NCBI RefSeq assembly: GCF_003049085.1
Contig: NZ_PIQX01000004.1
Coordinates: 62,001-126,000 of the forward strand
Length of the DNA: 64,000 nt
Source of the DNA: Campylobacter concisus
GTDB lineage: Bacteria > Campylobacterota > Campylobacteria > Campylobacterales > Campylobacteraceae
Reading direction: 5' to 3'
The position numbers and the translations under genes are program-made. Below are positions 24,482-32,924 of this stretch, in pieces. The notes beneath the pieces were generated by a model. That model was not told where the DNA came from. It was given only the letters and a program-made list of their open reading frames with translations, and made no database searches. Each line of letters starts with the position of its first letter. Position 1 is the stretch's first letter.

Positions 24482-24793
24482 AACGTAATAAGGCGGTAAT
24501 GTTTCACAAAATAACCTTAATTAAGTTTTCGAGCAAAAAAGAGATGAAAACTACTAAATCTTAAGCCAAAACGACCACTTTAAGCGTCCGAAACTTAAAT
24601 CATTTAACTTTACTACTTCACAATCCCCTATTTTAGGCACTTATGATAGTTTTGTATTGAAAACTAAACTTTTCATAACCAACAAATCAAACACTTAAAG
24701 CTTAAAAAGCTCGAGTGTATAAAAGAGTGTAAAAATTATTGCTTTTAATTTTATTAAAAGTCGATAAATACGAGCTTTAAAGCTAAAATCATT
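24482..24793. other. Right-end non-coding region of the element
   Basis: About 310 bases without a gene. It starts with GTGAAAC/GTTTCAC (24478-24484 with 24501-24507), overlapping the toxin stop. Near 24555 the phrase CTTAAGCCAAAA also occurs near 20003 in the hairpin tract. The paired GAGTGTA repeats lie at 24713-24731. Confidence 0.5.
24713..24731. promoter_or_regulatory. Right-end GAGTGTA repeats, possible integrase arm sites
   Basis: GAGTGTA at 24713-24719 and 24725-24731, twelve bases apart, both followed by A-rich sequence as in the left-end pair. They are 63 to 81 bases from attR. Confidence 0.5.
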
Positions 24794-24811
24794 TCCCGCT
24801 TAACTCCACCA
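24794..24811 (+). repeat. attR: 18-bp direct repeat
   Basis: TCCCGCTTAACTCCACCA, exact copy of the tRNA-Ala 3' end at 14232-14249. No tRNA body precedes it, so it is the remote copy created by integration. Confidence 0.9.
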
Positions 24812-24913
24812 GTGCTTTACTACATCTTTTGCTTAATATATTTTCACCATTTTTTACTAAAATTTATGCTACATATATGTAAAAATTCAGATTTCTTTCG
24901 CTAAATTACAAAT

Positions 24914-25648
24914 ATGCAAAATTTAAAACAATATGTCAATGAAATTTTAAAAAGTCATAGTGACGGTAATGATCGTGTCTTTAGCTTTAAATTTGATGGA
25001 CAAAAATTTTGGTTAAAACGTATTGAAAAAAACATTAAAGGTGGGTTTTTAACTAAAATTTTCAAGCCAAATCCTTATAAATCATTTGCCAACGAGATAA
25101 AAAAACTTGAAATTTTAAACGAAGCTAAAGCTCCTGCCCCAAAACTCATTCTAAAAAGTGCTGAGTTTTTCGTGATAGAAGATGTCGGTGAACCGATTTC
25201 TCAGCTTTTTAAGTATAGCAACGATGAAAAATTTAAACATGAAATTCTACTAAAAGCAGCCCGCGCACTAGCTGGGCTTCATACACTAAATTTTGCGCAC
25301 GGACGCCCGGCCCTTAGGGATATCGCCATAAAAAATGACGAGATAAAATTTTTAGACTTTGAGTCAAAATTTTTTAGCCATGACCTAGAGCTTCAAAAGT
25401 GTCGCGATCTGCTTGTTTTTATAGACGAGTTATTTCGTTTTAAAATTTCAGACGAGTTTGCAAGCGAAGTCATTAGTGAATATTTGATAGCTGGTGGGAC
25501 TCAAATTTACGCGCGCTCACTACAGCTAATTATAAAATTTAAACCACTTTACTACTTGCTAAAACCATTTAAATCTCTAAATAAAAAGGATCTAAACGCA
25601 GTCATCAGAACCTTTGAGTATCTCTTACCGATCGCTCAAAATAAATAG
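24914..25648 (+). CDS. Protein-kinase-like (Bud32/RfaP-type) small kinase
   Basis: 244 residues resembling the lipopolysaccharide-kinase/Bud32 group. FWLKRIEKN carries the probable ATP-binding Lys, NEIKKLEILNEAKAPAPKLI matches the alpha-C region, and HGRPALRDIAIKNDEIKFLDFES looks like the catalytic loop plus the metal-binding D-F-E. The C-terminal half is hydrophobic. The substrate could be a cell-envelope sugar or a protein. First chromosomal gene after attR, with no clear ribosome binding site upstream. Confidence 0.7.
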   Translation: MQNLKQYVNEILKSHSDGNDRVFSFKFDGQKFWLKRIEKNIKGGFLTKIFKPNPYKSFANEIKKLEILNEAKAPAPKLILKSAEFFVIEDVGEPISQLFKYSNDEKFKHEILLKAARALAGLHTLNFAHGRPALRDIAIKNDEIKFLDFESKFFSHDLELQKCRDLLVFIDELFRFKISDEFASEVISEYLIAGGTQIYARSLQLIIKFKPLYYLLKPFKSLNKKDLNAVIRTFEYLLPIAQNK

Positions 25649-25723
25649 CAAATTTCTTACCAAATTTATCTCCTCTTAACAAAAAATAAAATAATATTCG
25701 CTATTAAAATTTAAAGGAAAAAA

Positions 25724-26848
25724 ATGTTTTTAAAAAGAGGAAAAATTATTTTCAACATCCACCTAATAATTGGACTAATTGCGGCTATTCCGCTAATATT
25801 CATGACTCTTTCGGCACCATTTGCGTCTTATAGAGAAGAGATCAAAAGTGCAATAAATAAAAATTTTATAAACTTAGTTCCTAGCGAAAAAGAAAATTTA
25901 AGCTTAAATGAACTCCTAGCTAAAGCAAAAAGTAAGATTCAATTTGATACGCTTGAAAGCTTACAAATAGGTGGAGCAAATGAAGCTTATCGTATAAGCA
26001 TTACAAAGGATAAAAAGCAATTAAATTTCTTTATAGATCCAAGAAGTGGCGAGGTGATCAGTGAGGATTGGGGTGAGAAATTTCGTATCATTATCTTAAG
26101 TCTTCATAGAAATTTAGGTCTTGCCTTGCTTGATAGCAAAGTACCAGCCAATATCGGCAAACAAATAGTTGCCATTAGCTCTATCATCATGGCTCTGCTT
26201 GCTATCAGTGGCCTCATCCTCTACGCACCAGCGATCAAGCGAAATTTCTTAAATTCACTAAAAATTAAACCAAAAGCAAAGGGCTACGCCTGCTTCTACA
26301 ACCTTCACACTAGCCTTGGCACCTACGTGGCGATCTTGCTTGTAGTGATGTCACTAACTGGTCTTTACTGGTCTTATGGCTGGGTAAGAAGCAGCGTAAA
26401 TAGCATATTTTTCGACCTAAAACCAAGCCAGGCGCAAAGGGCAATGCCTCAAAGAAATTTGACCCCAATAAGCGACGAGAAATTTAAAGAGATAGAGACT
26501 GCGGAGCAAATTTTTAAAGAAAATGTCACACTAGATCTAAAATCGCTCACGATAAATGTGCCTGAAAACAACCAAAGCACCTACACGATAAACTACGAAA
26601 CTAGCGAGAGCCAAGTGGGCAAATTAAAGCTTGACGCGAGCGCTGGCAAGATCAAAGAGAATAAACTAGTTAGTAAAAGTGAAAGCATCCCAGAGGCAAA
26701 AAAGGCTGGTCGCAAAGTACTTAGTCTGCACACTGGAGAGATGTTTGGCGAAATTGGTCAGGTAGTGTTTGCAGTATCATGTGTGATCGCAGTTTTACTA
26801 ATCATAACTGGCTTTTTGATGACCATAAAAAGGACTAAGGCACTCTAA
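25724..26848 (+). CDS. PepSY-associated transmembrane protein
   Basis: 374 residues with four membrane helices (about 10-30, 135-165, 200-225, 340-365) and periplasmic PepSY-type loops. HLIIGLIAAIPLIF, SLHRNLGLALL and FYNLHTSLGTYVAILLVVMSLTGLYWSYG contain His residues typical of the PiuB/FoxB-like iron-regulated group, which may reduce ferric siderophores or support the envelope redox chain. AAAGGAAAAAA precedes the ATG. No iron-uptake gene is adjacent, so the role is inferred from the family only. Confidence 0.85.
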   Translation: MFLKRGKIIFNIHLIIGLIAAIPLIFMTLSAPFASYREEIKSAINKNFINLVPSEKENLSLNELLAKAKSKIQFDTLESLQIGGANEAYRISITKDKKQLNFFIDPRSGEVISEDWGEKFRIIILSLHRNLGLALLDSKVPANIGKQIVAISSIIMALLAISGLILYAPAIKRNFLNSLKIKPKAKGYACFYNLHTSLGTYVAILLVVMSLTGLYWSYGWVRSSVNSIFFDLKPSQAQRAMPQRNLTPISDEKFKEIETAEQIFKENVTLDLKSLTINVPENNQSTYTINYETSESQVGKLKLDASAGKIKENKLVSKSESIPEAKKAGRKVLSLHTGEMFGEIGQVVFAVSCVIAVLLIITGFLMTIKRTKAL

Positions 26849-26919
26849 ATAAAAGTAAATTTTTACCTTGCTTTGGGTAAGATTTTAAGAAATTTTTACT
26901 ACAAACAAGAGAGAAATTT

Positions 26920-27942
26920 ATGAATAGAAAACGCATCTACAACCCAAGTTCAAATGAAAATTTGACCGACAGAAGAGTCTTTAACGGCAACCCACACGGC
27001 ATTTTAAATTTCACCAAGGCAAAATACGAGTGGGCGTTAAAGCTTTGGGACCTCATGGAGGCAAATACCTGGTTTCCAAAAGAGGTCGATACCACCGATG
27101 ACGTGCGCGACTACGCCTACAACCTCACAGAGGCTGAAAAACGCATGTACGACCTAGTCTGGAGCCAGCTCATCTCGATGGATAGCTTTCAGACAAATAA
27201 CCTAGCTGATAACATTAACCCTTACATCACCGCACCAGAGATCAACGCCGTGCTAAGCCGCCAAGCCTACGAAGAGGCAAACCACAGCAAGTCTTACGCT
27301 GTCATGGTCGAAGCGATCTGTGACAACACAGACCTCATCTATGAGATGGAGAAGCACGACGACGTCTTACGCGAGAAAAACGACTACATCTCAAGCGTCT
27401 ATGAGGAGCTTGCAGGCGAAGTGACTGACGAGAAACTACTTCTTGCGATGGTTGCCAACCAAATTTTAGAGGGGATCTATTTTTACAGTGGCTTTACAGC
27501 GATCTACGCTCTAGCTCGTGCTGGCAAGATGCTAGGCTCAGCACAGATGATACGCTTCATCCAACGCGATGAGATCACGCACTTGCTTTTATTTCAAAAC
27601 ATGATAAATTCAGTCCGCAAAGAAAGACCCGATCTTTTCACGCCTGAGACTGAGGCAAAAATTTATGATATGTTTGAAAAAGCTGGAAATTTAGAGATCA
27701 AATGGGGCAAATACATCACCCAAAACCAAATAATGGGCTTTACTGATGATATCATCGAGCAGTACATCCACTATCTCATCGACCAGCGCCTAGTTGCGAT
27801 CGGTCTAAAACGCAAATACAACGTCGCTCATCCGATCAAATGGGTCGATGACTTTGCGAAGTTTAACGATCAAAAGTCAAATTTTTTTGAAGCAAAGGTG
27901 ACAAACTACAGCAAGGGAAGTATCAGCTTTGATGACTTTTAA
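26920..27942 (+). CDS. nrdB: Class Ia ribonucleotide reductase beta subunit NrdB
   Basis: Supplies the tyrosyl radical to NrdA for aerobic dNTP synthesis. 340 residues of ferritin-like fold. Di-iron ligands include Glu119 and His122 in YEEANHSKSY, and the later E-x-x-H in RDEITHLLLF. Tyr126 has the same E-x2-H-x3-Y spacing as the E. coli radical tyrosine. The C-terminal tail KGSISFDDF should dock into NrdA. nrdA lies 30 kb away on the other strand. It overlaps the lipoprotein gene by 11 bases. Confidence 0.95.
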   Translation: MNRKRIYNPSSNENLTDRRVFNGNPHGILNFTKAKYEWALKLWDLMEANTWFPKEVDTTDDVRDYAYNLTEAEKRMYDLVWSQLISMDSFQTNNLADNINPYITAPEINAVLSRQAYEEANHSKSYAVMVEAICDNTDLIYEMEKHDDVLREKNDYISSVYEELAGEVTDEKLLLAMVANQILEGIYFYSGFTAIYALARAGKMLGSAQMIRFIQRDEITHLLLFQNMINSVRKERPDLFTPETEAKIYDMFEKAGNLEIKWGKYITQNQIMGFTDDIIEQYIHYLIDQRLVAIGLKRKYNVAHPIKWVDDFAKFNDQKSNFFEAKVTNYSKGSISFDDF

Positions 27943-28420
27943 AAATGGCATCTTAGCCATTGCCTGCGTGCTTTTTGTGGGGTGTGCGAGCAGCAATCAA
28001 AGGATAATTGATCGAGCAAATAAAAATAATCTCGAAAATTTCTACGCCTACAAGCTTGTTAAGGTAAAAGAGACAAGCCAAGCGGAAATCTATCAAGAGA
28101 TGCCAAACGGTGAAATTGCACCAAGTTTCGCACCGCTAGGATCTGTGCTAGGAAATGACGTGATGTTTGGCATAAACAAACAGTGTGGCTTTGAAGCAAA
28201 AGATCTAAAAGAGGTAAGAATAGTTTCACATGATGAGGCTAGGGGTCTTGGCTTTGAGGTCTGGGTTTTTAATGATCCGCTCTCCCAGCGCGATGATAAA
28301 ATCACAGCTATAAGCGTTATTTTAAAAGCCACACCAAACATCGGTGGCACGGATATAAACTGCAAAATTCCAAAAGACTGCCACGACGAAAAACCTATGA
28401 CATTTGTATTTGGAAAATAA
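27932..28420 (+). CDS. Putative lipoprotein
   Basis: Start at ATG 27932, inside the nrdB 3' end; a TTG three bases earlier is also possible. 162 residues with signal sequence and lipobox (LFVGC, Cys about residue 18), so likely lipid-anchored. The mature region has three further Cys (CGFE, NCKIPKDCHDE) that could form disulfides. No named family recognised. It abuts the nitrilase gene without a gap. Confidence 0.75.
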   Translation: MTFKNGILAIACVLFVGCASSNQRIIDRANKNNLENFYAYKLVKVKETSQAEIYQEMPNGEIAPSFAPLGSVLGNDVMFGINKQCGFEAKDLKEVRIVSHDEARGLGFEVWVFNDPLSQRDDKITAISVILKATPNIGGTDINCKIPKDCHDEKPMTFVFGK

Positions 28421-29188
28421 ATGAGCGAAAATTTAAACCTAATAAGCCTAACTTTAAAGGCAAAAAATGCAACGGATCGCCTAGAGGAGCTTGCAAATTT
28501 AGTTGAGGCTGCGCCTGAAAACTCACTCATTCTTGCAAGCGAGCTTTGCATCAGCGGCTATGACTTTGACGGCTTTTTTGCTGGGGCGAACAAAGCGATG
28601 CTTGGTGGTATGATAGGTAGCTTTGATGCGATGTTGCTTGAACGCTTGCAAGAGGCACTTAGTCCAGATAAATTTCTTGGTTTTACGCACCTTACTAGCC
28701 TAAATAAAAGCGCGGGGCTCGCTCAAATTTCAAATCTAAATCCACACCAACCAAAGATTTATAACGAATTTTTGCTTCTTAACTCAAATAATGTCTTTCA
28801 TTCGCAGTTGAAAGCCGAACTTTTTCGGCCAAATTTAGAGCATGAAATTTTTGCCGCTGGCGATGTGAGCGATATAAATGCCTTTGACTTTAGAGGGCTA
28901 AAGCTTGGCGTGCTAATATGCTTTGAGCTGCGTGATAGCAGGCTTTGGGCAAAGCTAAAAGGATGTGACATCATCGTGGTACCTGCCATGTGGGGTAAGG
29001 CTAGAGAGGATGCTTATCTTAGTCTTTGCAAGGCTCTAGCTATCGCAAATAACTGCTACGTCATGATCTCAAGCTCACTTGCATTAGAAGTTGCTGGAGT
29101 ATTTTTACCAGATGGCACACTTGTTAAAGAGACGATATTTGATGCAAATTTAATAAAAGAGATCAAGACAAATTTAGGGATTTTATAA
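28421..29188 (+). CDS. Carbon-nitrogen hydrolase (nitrilase superfamily)
   Basis: 255 residues with the Glu-Lys-Cys plan: Glu in ASELCISGYDF near 41, a Lys in the LKAELFRP loop near 130, and Cys in LGVLICFELRDSR near 167. Members hydrolyse amides such as omega-amidated keto acids or N-carbamoyl compounds; this one is shorter and divergent, and the substrate is unclear. ATG immediately follows the lipoprotein stop. In remembered C. jejuni order a similar gene sits between nrdB and pcm. Confidence 0.85.
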   Translation: MSENLNLISLTLKAKNATDRLEELANLVEAAPENSLILASELCISGYDFDGFFAGANKAMLGGMIGSFDAMLLERLQEALSPDKFLGFTHLTSLNKSAGLAQISNLNPHQPKIYNEFLLLNSNNVFHSQLKAELFRPNLEHEIFAAGDVSDINAFDFRGLKLGVLICFELRDSRLWAKLKGCDIIVVPAMWGKAREDAYLSLCKALAIANNCYVMISSSLALEVAGVFLPDGTLVKETIFDANLIKEIKTNLGIL

Positions 29189-29203
29189 ATTTTAAGATAA
29201 GTT

Positions 29204-29227
29204 TTAAATCGTATAATAACGATTTAA
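29204..29227. promoter_or_regulatory. Inverted repeat with TATAAT in its centre, upstream of pcm
   Basis: TTAAATCG (29204-29211) and CGATTTAA (29220-29227) flank TATAATAA. It is either the terminator of the nitrilase gene (T-rich sequence follows) or a -10 box buried in an operator-like palindrome. Confidence 0.45.
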
Positions 29228-29248
29228 TTTTTATTTAGGATATAAATT

Positions 29249-29881
29249 TTGACCCAACTAGAAGCGATAAAATGCCAAAATTTGGCTAGCGATATAGCCG
29301 ACGAGATCACGCTAAGCCCACTTTTGTTCGATGCGATAGCTACCACTGAGCGTGAAATTTTTGTACCAATCACTGCACATGCTTATAAACTTGACGCGCA
29401 GCCCATACTGGGCAATCAATGGATCAGCTCGCCGCTAACTGTGGCAAAAATGACAATGGCACTAGAGTGCGAGAATATGGACAATATCCTAGAAATAGGC
29501 TGCGGCAGTGGCTATCAAGCAGCTATTTTAAGCAAACTTGCACATAGAATTTTTAGTGTCGAGCGAATAGAAAAGCTAGCCATGGAGGCAAAAAAACGCT
29601 TCGAGGCACTAAAAATAAAAAACGTGCATGTAAGGTATGACGATGGCAACAATGGCTGGCGAAGCTACGCACCATTTGATCGTATCTTGCTCTCGGCAGC
29701 TGCTGATGAGATCTCGCCAAATTTATTTAAGCAGCTTAAAAATGGTGGAATTTTAGTAGCTCCAATGAAAAAAGATGGCAAGCAATTTATCGCTAAATTT
29801 AAAAAAGATAAAGATGGAAATTTAGAAAAAGAGTACTTGGATGAGTGCCTTTTTGTGCCACTTCTTGAAGGTAGAGAGTAG
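29249..29881 (+). CDS. pcm: Protein-L-isoaspartate O-methyltransferase Pcm
   Basis: Repairs isoaspartyl residues using SAM. 210 residues with SAM motif I ILEIGCGSGYQAAIL (about 82-96), the acidic post-I segment IFSVERIEKLA, and the N-terminal PILGNQWISSPLTVAKMT loop expected to bind substrate. The start is TTG preceded by AGGATATAAATT. A small hairpin follows the stop. Confidence 0.93.
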   Translation: MTQLEAIKCQNLASDIADEITLSPLLFDAIATTEREIFVPITAHAYKLDAQPILGNQWISSPLTVAKMTMALECENMDNILEIGCGSGYQAAILSKLAHRIFSVERIEKLAMEAKKRFEALKIKNVHVRYDDGNNGWRSYAPFDRILLSAAADEISPNLFKQLKNGGILVAPMKKDGKQFIAKFKKDKDGNLEKEYLDECLFVPLLEGRE

Positions 29882-29890
29882 CCCAAAATA

Positions 29891-29912
29891 AGGCAAAGCC
29901 TAAGCCTTGCCT
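29891..29912. terminator. Hairpin between pcm and outer-membrane protein gene
   Basis: AGGCAA (29891-29896) pairs with TTGCCT (29907-29912) between convergent genes. Confidence 0.5.
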
Positions 29913-29917
29913 AAAGG

Positions 29918-30502
29918 TTAGAATTTATAAGTATAGCCTGTATAAATTCCTATAGTCGTATCTCTTAGCTGAGCTCCGCTATTTTTCTTATAAAAAGTCT
30001 TATCAGCTTTTAAGCCAAACTCGATCGCATTATGTTCGTCAAATGAGTAGATACCGCCCGCTTTTGCGCCAACTAGTAAGCCTTTGAAATTTTTCTTACT
30101 TGTTTCGTTATTAAATCTCTCTCTAACGCTCAAGTAGCCAAGGCCTGTGTATCCGCCAAGAACGGCTTTAAAATTTTCAGTGATGCTTGGTGTATAATCA
30201 ACGCCGCCTAAAAATTTATGCTTACTCCATTTTGCATCTGATTCACCAGCATTTTTCCTAGCTTTAAAGTCATAATAATAACCGCCATATGCTCTATAGC
30301 TGTCAAAATCATAACCGCCATAAAAGCCAAGACCATAGTGACCTTTTTTGAAGTTATTTCTCTCACTGTTTGCTATGTTTTTTGTTTTTATTTTTGAATT
30401 AAACGAATAATCACCTTCACCGCCAACAAATGCACCTTGAGCTAGTGCTGCTGAGCTTACCAAAGCTAGAATCAAGCTTGATTTTACAAGTAAATTTTTC
30501 AT
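29918..30502 (-). CDS. Small outer-membrane beta-barrel protein 1
   Basis: 194 residues: a 21-residue signal peptide ending ALA, alternating hydrophobic strands rich in Gly and Tyr (GLGFYGGYDF, GGYYYDF, GIYTGYTYKF) and a terminal Phe as expected for BAM-inserted barrels. Probably an eight-stranded OmpX/OmpA-like barrel with short loops. Its closest relative in the window is the 34812-35420 protein, which shares FVGxEGxYxFxSK and the C-terminal strand. Ribosome binding site AAGGAGAGGT. Confidence 0.8.
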   Translation of the reverse strand: MKNLLVKSSLILALVSSAALAQGAFVGGEGDYSFNSKIKTKNIANSERNNFKKGHYGLGFYGGYDFDSYRAYGGYYYDFKARKNAGESDAKWSKHKFLGGVDYTPSITENFKAVLGGYTGLGYLSVRERFNNETSKKNFKGLLVGAKAGGIYSFDEHNAIEFGLKADKTFYKKNSGAQLRDTTIGIYTGYTYKF

Positions 30503-30688
30503 ACCTCTCCTTTAAAAAATTTCTGAGATTTTATATCTAAGCTTTTAATTTAGCTCAAATTTATTCGCAACAGTAAATGTAGCAAGCGTGAGTATTATTA
30601 AGAAGATAAGAGTAGAAATACTTAAATTTAGCACAGCTTTAGGGCAAATCCTAAGCCCACAGCCATGCCAAATTTATTAAGTTAAGCC

Positions 30689-32698
30689 CTAAAAATGCAC
30701 CTTAAATTTCGCCCAAAAGCTTCTGCCAGGCTCATAAAGCCTCGTGCCGTTCGGGATAGTCTCATATCCTGCGATACCGCCACCGTAGCCGCCTTTTGAG
30801 TTATGATAGGAGTATTTGGCATCGTTTAGATTTTCCGCCGCTAGCAAGAATTGATAATTTTTATATTTATAGCCCGCGCTTAGCCCCAGCGTCCAAAAGC
30901 TATCGCTCTTGCCCAGGTCCATGCCGCCCATGTCGCCGTAGCCTTTTTGCGCGCGGTTTTGCGACGCGTTAGCGTAGAAGTCGGCTTTGACGAACCAGTC
31001 TGGCTTTTCTAGGCCGGCGCTTAGTTTAAACGTTAGAGGAGAAACCTTAGGCAGCGCGTCGCAGTCTTTTAGGCCGCCCGCGTTTTTAGTCACCTTTCCG
31101 TAGACGTAGGATACGCCGGCACCCAGTCTAAATATATCGGCTAGTAGCGTGTCGCCCTCGATCTCGCCGCCGTATAGTAAAGCATCGGTATTAAATACGT
31201 TTGATGACATGCCCATAGGACTATATTTTATCATTATGTAATCATCCATCTTCGAGACGAAGAAATTCGCGTTTAGCTCGTAGTTTTTATCTTTTAGCAC
31301 GGTACCGAAGTCAAGCTGAGTGTTTCTTTCTTTATTTAGCTTAAGATCTGGGTCTTGATTCGTTTCCCAGTGATCCGGTAACCTTTGCGCATGACCTAGT
31401 CCCGCATAAAGCGTTAAATTTTGTAGATATTTTTCGTATCTAAAAAAGCCGGAGAATAAATTTTCGCTCCTACTTTTATGCGTTAGTAGCTGCTTCCTCT
31501 CGCCGACATCTAGCCTAAGTCCGCCGAAAAGTCCGTAGTCGTTTTCAAGGATGTATTCGTTTTGAGTGTATATAGTTTTATACGTTACCTTGCGCTGTTT
31601 TACGTGCGGTTTTGATAGGGCGGCGTCCATTTCGGCTTTAGGCACGCCGGCTCCGCCAGTACCAGCACCTCGCCATTTAAATGTATCCTGCGAATATCCA
31701 GCACCAAGGTAGCTCGTTAGATTATCGAAATTTAACTCGCCCTCAGCCTTAAAGCCGTACATATCTCGTATCGGGTGGCTGATGCTATATCCTCTGCCCA
31801 TTACATTACCAGGCACTATTATCGGACGCACCGGACGCATGGTAAAGTTATCCATTATGTGATCGATTTGATGATAATACGAACTTAGCCTAATTTTATG
31901 TTCGCCGACGTCTTGTTCAAATTTTAGTCCGAAAGACTTGCGGTCAAACTGTATGCCGTCCCTCATCCTATCGGCATACGCTGCTTCGCCATCGCCTAGA
32001 TCCGCGCTTAACTGCAATGCGGTAGTATCTGTGGGCGTTAGCGTACCCACGAGTGAGACGCTGTTGCGTTTATAGTGCGTATGCATTTTCTGTCCGTCGC
32101 CGCTTTTATAATCGCCGCTCTGGTAGTGTCCGCCGGAAATTTCTAAGCTGCCCAGCTCGTTGCCCGCCGCTACGTCTGCAGCAGTTTCAAATCTTCTAAA
32201 ACTACCGCCAAGTACGCTTACGTTTCCTCCAAAGCTCGGTTTAGATAGCCTTGCTATCTCTCTATCGAAAAATATACCGCCGCTAATGAGCGCGCCGTAT
32301 CTGACGTCTTGTGGGCCTTTTACGATGCGAACCGAGCTATAATTTTGCGCCGAGATGTAAGTGATGGGCGTATCCATGCGCATACCGCAACCGCCGTTTA
32401 GCGTGCTACCGTCGATTAGCACCGGCAGTCTGGCCGCCGTCTGCGAGCGGTAATAAACCTCGCTGCCGCCTCCGCCCTTGCGCTCCATCGTAAAGCCGCT
32501 CAAATTTAAAAGCGATTTGGCGATATCGCTGTTTTCTAGTATAGCGCCTTTGCCTACTATTTGAGCCTTTGTCGGTTCGTCAAGAACGGACTTTTGTATC
32601 TTTGCAGAAACGGTAACCGGAGCCAAGTCTATCGTTTCTTCAGCACCAAGCATTAAATTTGGTACTAGAGCAAATGCTAAAACGTAAGAAATTTTCAT
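30689..32698 (-). CDS. TonB-dependent receptor, probably copper receptor (OprC-like)
   Basis: 669 residues: signal peptide (to about 19), TonB box region, plug domain (about 35-145) and a 22-strand-type barrel ending in Phe. The plug has NGGCGMRMDTPITYI with Cys104 and Met108 (a CxxxM spacing), and barrel loop HQIDHIMDNFTM has His280-x-Met282. This CxxxM plus HxM set is what I recall for the copper-binding site of OprC, so copper or copper-loaded compounds are the likely substrate. G+C is visibly higher than in flanking genes, suggesting acquisition from a higher-G+C relative. Confidence 0.85.
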   Translation of the reverse strand: MKISYVLAFALVPNLMLGAEETIDLAPVTVSAKIQKSVLDEPTKAQIVGKGAILENSDIAKSLLNLSGFTMERKGGGGSEVYYRSQTAARLPVLIDGSTLNGGCGMRMDTPITYISAQNYSSVRIVKGPQDVRYGALISGGIFFDREIARLSKPSFGGNVSVLGGSFRRFETAADVAAGNELGSLEISGGHYQSGDYKSGDGQKMHTHYKRNSVSLVGTLTPTDTTALQLSADLGDGEAAYADRMRDGIQFDRKSFGLKFEQDVGEHKIRLSSYYHQIDHIMDNFTMRPVRPIIVPGNVMGRGYSISHPIRDMYGFKAEGELNFDNLTSYLGAGYSQDTFKWRGAGTGGAGVPKAEMDAALSKPHVKQRKVTYKTIYTQNEYILENDYGLFGGLRLDVGERKQLLTHKSRSENLFSGFFRYEKYLQNLTLYAGLGHAQRLPDHWETNQDPDLKLNKERNTQLDFGTVLKDKNYELNANFFVSKMDDYIMIKYSPMGMSSNVFNTDALLYGGEIEGDTLLADIFRLGAGVSYVYGKVTKNAGGLKDCDALPKVSPLTFKLSAGLEKPDWFVKADFYANASQNRAQKGYGDMGGMDLGKSDSFWTLGLSAGYKYKNYQFLLAAENLNDAKYSYHNSKGGYGGGIAGYETIPNGTRLYEPGRSFWAKFKVHF

Positions 32699-32866
32699 GT
32701 TTAGTCCTATGAAATTAATATTTAAAATTAAAATTAAAGCAAAAATAAACTTAAATAAAGTATAAATATTTATATAACATTAATTTTACAATACAGAAAT
32801 TTGAGTCAAATAGTATTATTTTAGTTGGACTGCATTAAATATATAAAGAAACGATTTTTGTGAATT

Positions 32867-32889
32867 AAAACCGAAGAAATCTCGGTTTT
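32867..32889 (-). terminator. Terminator of recJ
   Basis: AAAACCGA (32867-32874) pairs with TCGGTTTT (32882-32889). On the minus strand it follows the recJ stop and runs into T-rich sequence. A partial copy of the same arm lies at 32912-32918. Confidence 0.7.
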
Positions 32890-32924
32890 ATTAAAATTTT
32901 AGCATTATAAAACCGAGATAAAAT

